A DNA stretch of 64,000 nt, taken from positions 1,736,001 to 1,800,000 of the forward strand of contig NZ_VEBF01000001.1 in assembly GCF_007676705.1 (NCBI RefSeq). Direction: 5' to 3'. This DNA is from Paenibacillus xylanexedens. Lineage in GTDB: Bacteria; Bacillota; Bacilli; Paenibacillales; Paenibacillaceae. Shown here piece by piece: positions 46,865 through 54,374 of this stretch (positions within the stretch are counted from its first letter, which is position 1; every line of letters starts with the position of its first letter). A program made the translations under genes and the position numbers. Under the pieces are notes generated by a model. That model had not been told where the DNA came from, ran no database searches, and was given only the letters and a program-made list of their open reading frames with translations.

Positions 46865-47320
46865 TCAGATCACCTCACTTTCCAGAATAAACATCTCTTC
46901 CTGCACACTCGCCACACGGCATGAGAACATGCACTGCTCCCGATTCCAATCAAACGTAAACTGGTCTACCGAATCCGTCCGTGGAGCAGCCAGCAACGTC
47001 TCCGTCACCATCCGGGTAATTTCACTTTCCATCACACCTCGGCTATCACCCTGCCCCACCAGATCTTCCAGTTCCGAACCATAGTTCCGAGAATAGATCA
47101 CATGTCTGTAACGTGGCGTTTTCACGGCCTTAATGCACCACTGCACCCAAGCTTCATGCCCACCAGCCGCAGCAACTTTACCACTTGGGGTCATTACAAA
47201 ATCCCCAGCATCGTAATCGAATCGCCAGCTCCGCCCAAAGCTTACCTCTTCCGAAGCCGCCCCAGACAGATCCTCCTCATCTCCCCATACCACACCCGTT
47301 TCCGGGAACAAACTAGGCAT
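46865..47320 (-). CDS. xkdS: DUF2634 tail protein (XkdS, gp25-like), cassette A
   Basis: 151 residues from ATG at 47320 (MPSLFPETGVVWGDEEDL) after GGTGGTGA; GTG at 47326 is an alternative. KAVKTPRYRHVIYSRNYGSELEDLVGQ is the family core. Reads out of the end of XkdR. Initiates baseplate wedge assembly by analogy to T4 gp25. Confidence 0.87.
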   Translation of the reverse strand: MPSLFPETGVVWGDEEDLSGAASEEVSFGRSWRFDYDAGDFVMTPSGKVAAAGGHEAWVQWCIKAVKTPRYRHVIYSRNYGSELEDLVGQGDSRGVMESEITRMVTETLLAAPRTDSVDQFTFDWNREQCMFSCRVASVQEEMFILESEVI

Positions 47321-47723
47321 GCGCACTCACCACCTTACACAGCACCACAATGTCATTACCGCCATTCACACGCATCGCCAGTACGCGATCTCCCGCTTTT
47401 AGTCCCTTACCAAGAGACCACACCGCTTCTTCCACTTCCTCTTCTTGCAAAAGAAACCGTCCCGTTCCCGTCGTTCCGCCGTTTGCCACGTCAGGTATAC
47501 CGGAAATCGCGCCAGCAGCCTCGCGCTCCGGCAGTCCAAGTGTGCCCGGCAACTCGGCCACGAGATAATCCTGCACTTCGTGCTTGAAATCATCCAGCTT
47601 CACACCGGATGAGGTCATCGTACCCAGTACTGCTCCCAGACCGCTCACGGCCTGACGGGAATGTGTACTCATCGCACCCCGCATGACGTCGGCAAAATGC
47701 CCATATGGATCATCTTTATTCAA
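47313..47723 (-). CDS. xkdR: DUF2577 tail protein (XkdR), cassette A
   Basis: 136 residues. Start is a TTG at 47723 with an optimal AAAGGAGG seven bases before it, located within the end of the XkdQ gene (8-base overlap). DDPYGHFADVMRGAM at the start and LKAGDRVLAMRVNGGNDIVVLCKVV at the end match DUF2577 proteins. Internal ELPGTLGLPEREAAGAISGIPD insert is absent from the 85-residue cassette B paralog. Confidence 0.85.
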   Translation of the reverse strand: MNKDDPYGHFADVMRGAMSTHSRQAVSGLGAVLGTMTSSGVKLDDFKHEVQDYLVAELPGTLGLPEREAAGAISGIPDVANGGTTGTGRFLLQEEEVEEAVWSLGKGLKAGDRVLAMRVNGGNDIVVLCKVVSAHA

Positions 47724-48702
47724 GGTAATACCTCCTTTTCACCATCTCAGCCGTCCCCAGTTCCAACGTCATCGTTCCAGGTCCGGCAGACAGATCACGG
47801 CTTACCGACATGACGATTAGCTTCAGTCCTTTTAACAAAACTGCATCCCCAGCGCGAATCGTATTCACATCTGGTGCGGATATCGTAAAGGTCTCCTGAA
47901 TACCCGTCAGATGACTTTTCGCCAGTTTTTTCGCGGCGGTTGTCGATTTAACCTGATCATCTTCAATCAGCTTTTGCAATGTGCCCAGTTCTTCCACACC
48001 ATTCTGCTCAATCGCGAGCACTTTGGAAGGAACTTCTTTGCCACTCGTAGACTCCGACGCTGCCATCACTTTAACTTTGGTAACCGCCCCTTCAAGCGTA
48101 CGCATCTGAGTCAGATCAATCAGTCGATCCAGCTCATACACCTTCGCATTACTTCCGACCTGGAAAAGCTGCAACCCGCCGGGTGTCATCCGTGGATGGT
48201 ACATGTCCCCGCCGGACTTCGCCGTTTCCTTCAGATCGGCAAACATCATCGAAAAGATCGTCTGTGACCGATAGACGGCTTTTCCCAGTTTTGTCTTGGT
48301 ATCCGGCAGCGTGGCGTATGGAATCTTCCACTCTTTGGCGTAGGTTTTAAGTCGCTGCGTAGCGGTCTGATCCTTCGGCAGCAGGAACTCGTCCTCTGAT
48401 TTTTCCAGATAAATCATCCGGTCGTACACCGTGAGGGACAGCCGCTTGGTGCCGCTGTTCGAGCTTTCTACCTCCCAGATGACCGCAGGATGTAACAAGT
48501 GAACCATGGATTTTTCGCCAAAAGGAACCCCGCTAATCCGCACTGCCATGCCCGGTGAGATCGAAGGCAGACCGGAAGATGCAGACACCGCCAGCCGGAT
48601 GTTCGCCTGATAGGCAATCTGGTCGAGCGAATCCTTCAGCGTAATCGTCTCCACCAGCTTGGTGATGTCATATTTGTCGTCGACAATGACCTTGTAGGTC
48701 AT
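47716..48702 (-). CDS. xkdQ: Tail hub protein XkdQ family, cassette A
   Basis: 328 residues, ATG at 48702 overlapping the LysM gene stop (ATGA). Features: DDKYDITKLVETITLKDSLDQIAYQ, MIYLEKSEDEFLLPKDQTATQRL, and the C-terminal INTIRAGDAVLLKGLKL-like region. gp27-type hub. Paralog of cassette B XkdQ at low identity. Confidence 0.88.
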   Translation of the reverse strand: MTYKVIVDDKYDITKLVETITLKDSLDQIAYQANIRLAVSASSGLPSISPGMAVRISGVPFGEKSMVHLLHPAVIWEVESSNSGTKRLSLTVYDRMIYLEKSEDEFLLPKDQTATQRLKTYAKEWKIPYATLPDTKTKLGKAVYRSQTIFSMMFADLKETAKSGGDMYHPRMTPGGLQLFQVGSNAKVYELDRLIDLTQMRTLEGAVTKVKVMAASESTSGKEVPSKVLAIEQNGVEELGTLQKLIEDDQVKSTTAAKKLAKSHLTGIQETFTISAPDVNTIRAGDAVLLKGLKLIVMSVSRDLSAGPGTMTLELGTAEMVKRRYYLE

Positions 48703-49364
48703 GGCATCACCAGCTTTTGTCCGGGTTTGATCCGGTTCGGATCACTGCCGATGATCTTTGCGTTGAGCTTGTAGATCTCGTTCCATTTGGAACTACTGCC
48801 CAGCTCCAGCTTTGCTATTTTGGACAGGGAGTCGCCAGATTTGACGGTGTAGGTCTTGCTGCTCTTTTTCAAATCCGTACGCGAACCTGACTTGCTCCCG
48901 GATGCCGCAGAGCCCACCTTCTCCACCTTGGAATCCCGCCATGTGCGCAGGGTAATGTCGAAGTAAATATCTCCTGTCTCCCCCCCACGAAAGCTGGAAT
49001 TAAGCGAAACAATAAAAACAGGCACGTTCACGCCCGTCCCTGAAATGATGAAACGCAGTGGCTTTTTGGAGATCAGAAACGTGTTCAGGACATTCATCGC
49101 CACACGCGGATCAGGCAAATCTTCGTACATGCAATAGAAGGCATCATACTCTTTGGGGAAAAAAGAAGAGAAGGTGATCTCCTTCACCTTCTCCCCTTGC
49201 GCAAAATCAAACTCGCCATGCTCCAGCATATTAATCGTTTCATACCCTTTGGACCTAGAAATACTCACCTCTTCCGGGTTCACCGGGAATTGAAATGAAG
49301 TGCCGCCATCCTTCAGCGTAAATGTCATTTTGTTAGGACCTACTTCATCTTTAAGTACAGACAT
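48699..49364 (-). CDS. xkdP: LysM-domain tail protein (XkdP), cassette A
   Basis: 221 residues, ATG at 49364 after AAAGGAGGCCGTGT. N-terminal tail domain (FPVNPEEVSISRSKGYETINMLEHGEFDFAQG) and C-terminal LysM (YTVKSGDSLSKIAKLELGSSSKWNEIYKLN), with a Ser/Gly/Lys linker. Same arrangement as cassette B. Confidence 0.92.
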   Translation of the reverse strand: MSVLKDEVGPNKMTFTLKDGGTSFQFPVNPEEVSISRSKGYETINMLEHGEFDFAQGEKVKEITFSSFFPKEYDAFYCMYEDLPDPRVAMNVLNTFLISKKPLRFIISGTGVNVPVFIVSLNSSFRGGETGDIYFDITLRTWRDSKVEKVGSAASGSKSGSRTDLKKSSKTYTVKSGDSLSKIAKLELGSSSKWNEIYKLNAKIIGSDPNRIKPGQKLVMP

Positions 49365-49382
49365 ACACGGCCTCCTTTCTGC

Positions 49383-51122
49383 TTAGGCCATAATCGTTTT
49401 TCGGTTTTCCATCGCACGGCGGAACTCGCCCGTAATCCGTTGTCCGACCTGCTTGGTGAAAGCATCGTAATCAATCGCATTTTCGCGCACAGTCACCTGC
49501 ACCGCACCTGGTGGAATATTTATTGCAATCTGATTGGTAGTTTCGGTTTTGAAATCCTTCAAGTATCCGGACAGACTGCTCATCTGTTCTTCGGATATTT
49601 GTACCGTCATTGTAGACGACTTTCCATTCGTCTGCGCACCGTTACCAAGTGCCATTGCTTGGTTCTGCATCATGCTTGTTCCCGTGAATCCAGCAGAGGT
49701 AGGCTGGCCGACCTTGCTGTTCATATATGCGGCTGGGCCTGTCATGGTCAGTGCCGGTGGCATATAGGCAGGTGCCATCTGCGGGCCTGTTGCAACTGGA
49801 GACGGTGCAGTCACCGTTGCTGCCGAGACCGTCTTCTCTTCTTTTTTGGAACCAAATCCAAAGAAGCTGGATATACCATCGGTGATATTTTTTGTTTTCT
49901 CAGAGACGTAATCCGCTGCACCCGACAATGCATCACCTACACCTTCGGTAGCACTAGACATAAAGTTTCCAATATCCTTCGCTTTGTCTCCAATCCAACC
50001 GCCTGCTTCACTTCCGGCCCAACCACCTACTGCACCACCTACCCATGTCCCGATGCCAGGCAAAAGAACGCTACCGATGGCGCTACCAATCGCAGTACCT
50101 GCTGTGCCGCCAATCATCGAACCCACAGCTCGGCCACGTTCTTCCGGAGGTGCTGTCGCTACATTCGCCACATCAGCAAGCATGCTGATGGGTCCGAGCA
50201 ACCTTTTGGCTCCTTTGGCAAAGCCACCACTTAAATTATCCATCAATCCATTACCAGCCAGCATGTCGGTTAAAGATCCCAATCCACCATCCGCAAATCC
50301 TAAACGACCGCTTCCTCGTATTCTTCTTCCTCCTCCCCTATTACGGTTGCGATCGGGCGGAGGAGTTGGAGTATCAGGTACAGGATTGGGTACTGGAGAT
50401 GGGCCTCGATTCGAACGGTTACTTGACCTTCTACCACTTCGATAATTTCGTCTGCCACGATCTGAGCCACCGCCATCTGCATTCGGTGAACGCACTCTGC
50501 GGTTTTTGCCCATCTTTCCACCTGTGCAACAGCAGCATTTGGATGCTGGACTTCTGGTTGGATCAGATGCAGGACTTTCTTCTTTTTTCTTTTTAAATTT
50601 ATTAAAAATATCTACTACATTAAAGGCTGCATCCTTCAAATCATTGAATGCTTGAACTCCTGCAAGGATGTTTTCCCACCATTTTTTTGGTTCTTCTTCC
50701 TTCGCATTGTTAGTAATGTTTTTGTTGTTCTGGATCATGACAGCCATAGTAGGACCCGAAGCTCCTCCTTTGCCCATCTCCACTTCGATCTTCTGTCGAA
50801 CCTCAAGGGATACTGTTCCCGAAGCCGTAACCATCTGGTCCCTGAATCTATTCAGTTTAACCCATGCGCGATCCAGTGCCGGACTCAGCTTATCAATCAA
50901 CCCAATCGTCGGTGTAATTCGCAGCCTGCTTATTCGCACAGCCATACTATAAATATGCTCCAACCTGCGTCCAGTCGTTCTCAGTTCATTGTTCACCTTG
51001 ATCAGACTCTGATAACGAACTCTGCCCAGACGTTCGGTTGAGCGTTGGATCTGATCCAGGTATCGAAGGGTTGTCCGCATTTCCGCATTGGATTTGGACA
51101 AACCTACAATCATTTCTGCCAT
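49383..51122 (-). CDS. xkdO: Tail tape-measure protein (XkdO-like), cassette A
   Basis: 579 residues, ATG at 51122 behind AGGAGGTG. N-terminal coiled helical part (1-180), then an unusual stretch with four consecutive cysteines (residues 196-199, KCCCCTGGKMG) followed by a strongly Arg/Asn/Gly/Pro-rich region (about 205-275), a glycine-zipper hydrophobic region (about 320-385, AGTAIGSAIGSVLLPGIGTWVGG), and a soluble C-terminus. The glycine zipper is typical of tape measures that insert into membranes; the Cys-Arg insert is not. Shorter than cassette B's protein, predicting a slightly shorter tail. Confidence 0.82.
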   Translation of the reverse strand: MAEMIVGLSKSNAEMRTTLRYLDQIQRSTERLGRVRYQSLIKVNNELRTTGRRLEHIYSMAVRISRLRITPTIGLIDKLSPALDRAWVKLNRFRDQMVTASGTVSLEVRQKIEVEMGKGGASGPTMAVMIQNNKNITNNAKEEEPKKWWENILAGVQAFNDLKDAAFNVVDIFNKFKKKKEESPASDPTRSPASKCCCCTGGKMGKNRRVRSPNADGGGSDRGRRNYRSGRRSSNRSNRGPSPVPNPVPDTPTPPPDRNRNRGGGRRIRGSGRLGFADGGLGSLTDMLAGNGLMDNLSGGFAKGAKRLLGPISMLADVANVATAPPEERGRAVGSMIGGTAGTAIGSAIGSVLLPGIGTWVGGAVGGWAGSEAGGWIGDKAKDIGNFMSSATEGVGDALSGAADYVSEKTKNITDGISSFFGFGSKKEEKTVSAATVTAPSPVATGPQMAPAYMPPALTMTGPAAYMNSKVGQPTSAGFTGTSMMQNQAMALGNGAQTNGKSSTMTVQISEEQMSSLSGYLKDFKTETTNQIAINIPPGAVQVTVRENAIDYDAFTKQVGQRITGEFRRAMENRKTIMA

Positions 51123-51146
51123 TTTTTCACCTCCTGCCCTATTTTG

Positions 51147-51308
51147 TTATCGATTCATTTGCGAAGTTATCGCTGACATTTCCTCTTCCGAGAACGCAAT
51201 TAACAGCGAGCGCTCCCCGCGTGGCAAAGACCAGAACTCTCCGGGCCGGAGATGATGACGCACCCACATGTGATACAGGAACGTGGTCATCCCGCCGGAG
51301 TGAATCAG
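51147..51308 (-). CDS. -1 frameshift extension of the tail assembly chaperone, cassette A
   Basis: 53 codons in the -1 frame beginning at the slippery heptamer and ending at the TAA at 51147, just before the tape-measure start. Reads LIHSGGMTTFLYHMWVRHHL, then RPGEFWSLPRGERSLLIAFS and EEEMSAITSQMNR. FLYHMWVRHHLRPGEFW and 'RGERSLLIAFSEEEM' resemble the T-part of phage gpGT proteins (xxRPxEFxxLPxGERxxIxAF). Fused to the 144-residue zero-frame product it makes about 197 residues. Confidence 0.85.
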   Translation of the reverse strand: MIHSGGMTTFLYHMWVRHHLRPGEFWSLPRGERSLLIAFSEEEMSAITSQMNR

Positions 51309-51739
51309 TTTTTTAGGTCTTCAATCTCCACACCGAAGCCGGACAACTCCAGCACTTTATCACCTACGGCATCCAACTCACCAGCAAGCAGCATGCGGCG
51401 AACCGCCTGTTCCCCACCGGACAACTTCATACGACCGGTAATACGGGTGTCCCCCCAGCCAGACAATTCCAGGCTGCGGACTTTCAATTTCACCGTTGCT
51501 TCAGAAATGAGCAGCGCGTTAAACGTTTCGGTATCCACCTTTTCCTCGGTGCGGCCTTTGGTCGTTTTTCTAATCGTACAGCGTTCGCGAATGTGATCCA
51601 CTTTGGAGGACGTCAATCCACGCAAGGTCAACAGCAGATCCAGACGCTGAATGCGTACATTCTCCTCTGGCAAACGTTCTGCTGCTTCAAACAACTGATC
51701 CAAAATCTGTTCTTCGGACATATTTTCATTCATACTCAT
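51305..51739 (-). CDS. xkdN: Tail assembly chaperone (XkdN-like, G-type product), cassette A
   Basis: 144 residues, ATG at 51739 ten bases after AAGGAG. Helical N-terminus (EEQILDQLFEAAERLPEENVRIQRL), central KVKVRSLELSGWGDTRITGRMKLSGGEQAVRRMLLAGE in related form and the terminal VLELSGFGVEIEDLKN. Last codons CTA AAA AAC TGA form the frameshift site. Binds the tape measure during tail assembly. Confidence 0.87.
   Translation of the reverse strand: MSMNENMSEEQILDQLFEAAERLPEENVRIQRLDLLLTLRGLTSSKVDHIRERCTIRKTTKGRTEEKVDTETFNALLISEATVKLKVRSLELSGWGDTRITGRMKLSGGEQAVRRMLLAGELDAVGDKVLELSGFGVEIEDLKN
51308..51314 (-). other. Programmed -1 ribosomal frameshift site A AAA AAC, cassette A
   Basis: Minus strand A AAA AAC in the zero frame directly followed by TGA. 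The same heptamer as in cassette B, in the same gene, at the same position relative to the stop. Downstream CTCCGG...CCGGAG (about 51296 and 51240) could form a stimulatory stem. Confidence 0.87.
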
Positions 51740-51815
51740 CGGGCGTTATCTCCTTCTTATTTCACAAATGGGTTTATCTATGCCAGCTTCCAAGCCTGTA
51801 GAGACAACAAAGAGA

Positions 51816-51830
51816 CCGAGATCATCTCGG
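51816..51830 (-). terminator. GC hairpin between tube and chaperone genes, cassette A
   Basis: CCGAGAT-N-ATCTCGG in the 174-nt gap after the tube gene, followed on the minus strand by TCTCTTTGTTG. Possible attenuator limiting downstream expression, at the same place as the hairpin of cassette B. Confidence 0.45.
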
Positions 51831-51913
51831 CCCGCATTGGTGTCCATATTATACGAAGTAACTATGCAATCACGCTTGAGCAAACCAGCTCAATAACGTG
51901 CCTATTCAAAAGC

Positions 51914-52321
51914 TTAGTTCGCCACAATCGGATTCAGCAATTCAAATCCTTCAAACGTAAAGCCCGTTTCCTCCGGTACTTCCTCACCCGCTGTCCAGTT
52001 GGCAAGCTGGATTTTGTCCACCATGCAACCTCTCAGCAATACACTCTCATGTCCATACGATTCAGGGTCGTTCAGCTTGGAAATAATCTCGAATTTGGTG
52101 AAGCCGCGCTGGATCATATCCGAAGTGACTTTGTAGCCGGTCATCGTGCCTGTTCCTTTTTTCGCGCCATTTTTGTGCACTTTCCAGTCGTTACCGACCA
52201 GATTCAGCTCACGTTTTTCAATCTCCACACTCGCTTCCAACTTGTTAATGTTCGTCTGCCACACACCATCGATATGCAGCTGACCATGGGTACCGAGAAT
52301 TACTCTTGACGCATCCAACAT
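51914..52321 (-). CDS. xkdM: Tail tube protein (XkdM family), cassette A
   Basis: 135 residues, ATG at 52321 after AAGGAGGAAA. GTHGQLHIDGVWQTNINKLEASVEIEKRELNLVG, KKGTGTMTGYKVTSDMIQRGF and the C-terminal EVPEETGFTFEGFELLNPI define the family. Separated from the sheath gene by 151 nt holding the palindromic element copy 4, unlike cassette B where the gap is one base. Confidence 0.92.
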   Translation of the reverse strand: MLDASRVILGTHGQLHIDGVWQTNINKLEASVEIEKRELNLVGNDWKVHKNGAKKGTGTMTGYKVTSDMIQRGFTKFEIISKLNDPESYGHESVLLRGCMVDKIQLANWTAGEEVPEETGFTFEGFELLNPIVAN

Positions 52322-52340
52322 ATATTTTCCTCCTTGGGTT

Positions 52341-52430
52341 CGTTGAACTAATAAATATTACACGGTATAACTCCGCAGTCAGAACAATCTTCCGATCGCT
52401 GTTATCGTGTAAACCATCAGTTCAACGTAT
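52341..52430. repeat. Palindromic intergenic element, copy 4 (subfamily I, internally deleted)
   Basis: GTTGAACTAATAAATATTACACG at the left and CGTGTAAACCATCAGTTCAAC at the right are terminal inverted repeats (given in two halves on purpose). The core CCGATCGCTGTTAT is kept but the internal hairpin is gone: TTAT joins directly to CGTGTAAA. Sits 20 nt upstream of the tube start codon. Confidence 0.8.
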
Positions 52431-52472
52431 AGTAATTATTTTAGAAAAACAGTTCTTTCCTTCCACACAACC

Positions 52473-53936
52473 TTATTGCACGTAAAATGTACCAAACAAC
52501 TGCTCCATCACATCGGTCAGCTTCACATTCCATTGCAGGAATACCTGATCTGCTTCCGGTTTGAGAACTGGTGCCGCGCCGTAATACGCCGGGTCAAGAA
52601 TGACATCATAACCGTCTGCTTCAATCACATTGCTCTGTGCGAGCAATGCCAAATAGGCCTTCATGGCACTAATCAGTGCCTGACGACCCTCTTCAGTATT
52701 GTTCACTTTACCGATATACGTATCTTCCGCGGAGCGCTGTAAATCCGTGTTGATCGCGTCCAATACACGAATGGAACGGATTTTTTTCCACGCATTATTC
52801 TGTCCAGCGGCCGGAGTTACCAGTGTGTTTACACCGCGAAGTGCCTTCACCTGACGTCCATCGTGGAAGAAAATAAATACGCCATTCTGTACTGCCTGCT
52901 CCTGTTCTGCCCGCGTCCAGCGACGTGTCACGTCATCGAACGGAGTAGCTGCATAGGTTGTAGATAGGTTCAGGCGTTGTCCGGCGATCAGACCTGCAAC
53001 ATAGGCGGATGTTTCCGCCGAGCTGTAGAATGCATCCCCAAGGCGCACGCCTGTACCGACATTAATCACACCTTCATGGTTGAGCGTAAGCGAACGTGCT
53101 GCCGCTTTTTGTGCTGCTGTAGCAGAGGTATCATCCGCTGTGGAACCGCCAAATACAGCCACCACCGGTTTGCCTTCACTACGCACACGTTTCACCCATG
53201 CCGCAAAACTCGCAAGCAGAGGCGCATCAGCCGCCTGATCCAAAGCCAAGACGTCGAATTGCTCCCCTTCCAGCGCACCCTGTACTGCAATGTACTCTGC
53301 ATTGGTCAGGTCATCGTTGCCACTTACGCCGCCTTTGAATGCCGCACCCGCAACGGTAGCAACCACGCCAGTACCATCGCCAATCGCCTGCGCCGTTACC
53401 CAGACATTTTGTTCATCCGCGTTAATCTCTTTTGCCAGAGAAGCTGCTGTAATATCCGCTGTCAGGAGCGCATACAACATGCGGTTACCTTCAAAAAGGC
53501 GCACTTCATGCTTCGTATTATCAATCACACCCGGCTGGATGGTAACGTAGAATCCATTCGCACGATCCCCCGGATACTTCGCATCCAGTTGCAGCACATT
53601 GGCGTCACTTCCGTCCTTCAAGGTAAGCGTGGCTGTTTTGGCCGCAGCACTTGCTACCCGATAAGCGAGCAGCTTCTTCGGTCCACCCAACAGGGCGAGT
53701 TTCAAGGACGTATAGGCCGTGCCGTTATCCAGCACATTCGCCGCATAGATACGTTCAATAGCCGTCTCGCTCCCTACCTCAACAAAAGTCCCTACCGGAC
53801 CCCAGTTGGCCTTAATTGGCACAACGACCGTTCCCCGTGTTCCGGCCTGAATGGCCGAAGATGCTGCCGCCTGAAAATTCATATATAAGCCCGGAAGGAC
53901 CGGACGATTCGTTTGCTCCCAAGTTCCGCCTGCCAT
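52473..53936 (-). CDS. xkdK: Tail sheath protein (XkdK family), cassette A
   Basis: 487 residues, ATG at 53936 overlapping the preceding stop. PGLYMNFQAAASSAIQAGTRGTVVVPIKANWG at the start, and the C-terminal YIGKVNNTEEGRQALISAMKAYLALLAQSNVIEADG are the conserved sheath domains; the variable central domain is about 50 residues longer than in cassette B. Two distinct sheaths in one locus are the clearest sign of two particles. Confidence 0.95.
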   Translation of the reverse strand: MAGGTWEQTNRPVLPGLYMNFQAAASSAIQAGTRGTVVVPIKANWGPVGTFVEVGSETAIERIYAANVLDNGTAYTSLKLALLGGPKKLLAYRVASAAAKTATLTLKDGSDANVLQLDAKYPGDRANGFYVTIQPGVIDNTKHEVRLFEGNRMLYALLTADITAASLAKEINADEQNVWVTAQAIGDGTGVVATVAGAAFKGGVSGNDDLTNAEYIAVQGALEGEQFDVLALDQAADAPLLASFAAWVKRVRSEGKPVVAVFGGSTADDTSATAAQKAAARSLTLNHEGVINVGTGVRLGDAFYSSAETSAYVAGLIAGQRLNLSTTYAATPFDDVTRRWTRAEQEQAVQNGVFIFFHDGRQVKALRGVNTLVTPAAGQNNAWKKIRSIRVLDAINTDLQRSAEDTYIGKVNNTEEGRQALISAMKAYLALLAQSNVIEADGYDVILDPAYYGAAPVLKPEADQVFLQWNVKLTDVMEQLFGTFYVQ

Positions 53937-54142
53937 TATCCCTTCACCTTCGCTTTCATAAATTGGTTAATTCGTTCCTGCGTTTCTTCAATGGAAAACG
54001 TCTCTTGCGCCGCTTCGTACAGCGCACCGTACAGCACCTCTGCCTTAACGGCGAAGAGGGCTTCTGCATGATTCATCAGTTCTGCCCGTGTATACCGCGG
54101 GGCTGTCTGTTTGCTTTTTTTCACTGAGCTTGCCATTGCCAT
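53936..54142 (-). CDS. Small tail-cluster protein before the sheath gene, cassette A
   Basis: 68 residues, ATG at 54142 behind GAGGTGAG (MAMASSVKKSKQTAPRYTRAEL); the second ATG is also possible. Helical C-terminus SIEETQERINQFMKAKVKG matches the 78-residue cassette B protein. Stop overlaps the sheath start. Probable assembly factor; family not named. Confidence 0.72.
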   Translation of the reverse strand: MAMASSVKKSKQTAPRYTRAELMNHAEALFAVKAEVLYGALYEAAQETFSIEETQERINQFMKAKVKG

Positions 54143-54374
54143 CTCACCTCATTGTTGGACTACTGATTTCTTGAAACGATGATCTTATCGCTATGATTTC
54201 CTAGCTACCGAGCTATGAGCTACAAGCTTGAAGCAAAATTTTTAAATTCAATCTTGGAATTTGATCCTTAATCTTGACCTATGAATTTGAAGCTATAGTG
54301 TTGAATCTACATCCATCATTTCAAAGCTATAATCTGGAACCACCCTTATATAGAAAGTTCCTCTCGACTAACGT
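54143..54374. other. AT-rich gap at the head of cassette A
   Basis: About 230 nt with repeated short words of the AGCTAT/TAGCT type (for example 54205-54232 and 54280-54340) and no gene. May contain an internal promoter for cassette A; no confident -35/-10 pair was picked. Confidence 0.3.
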
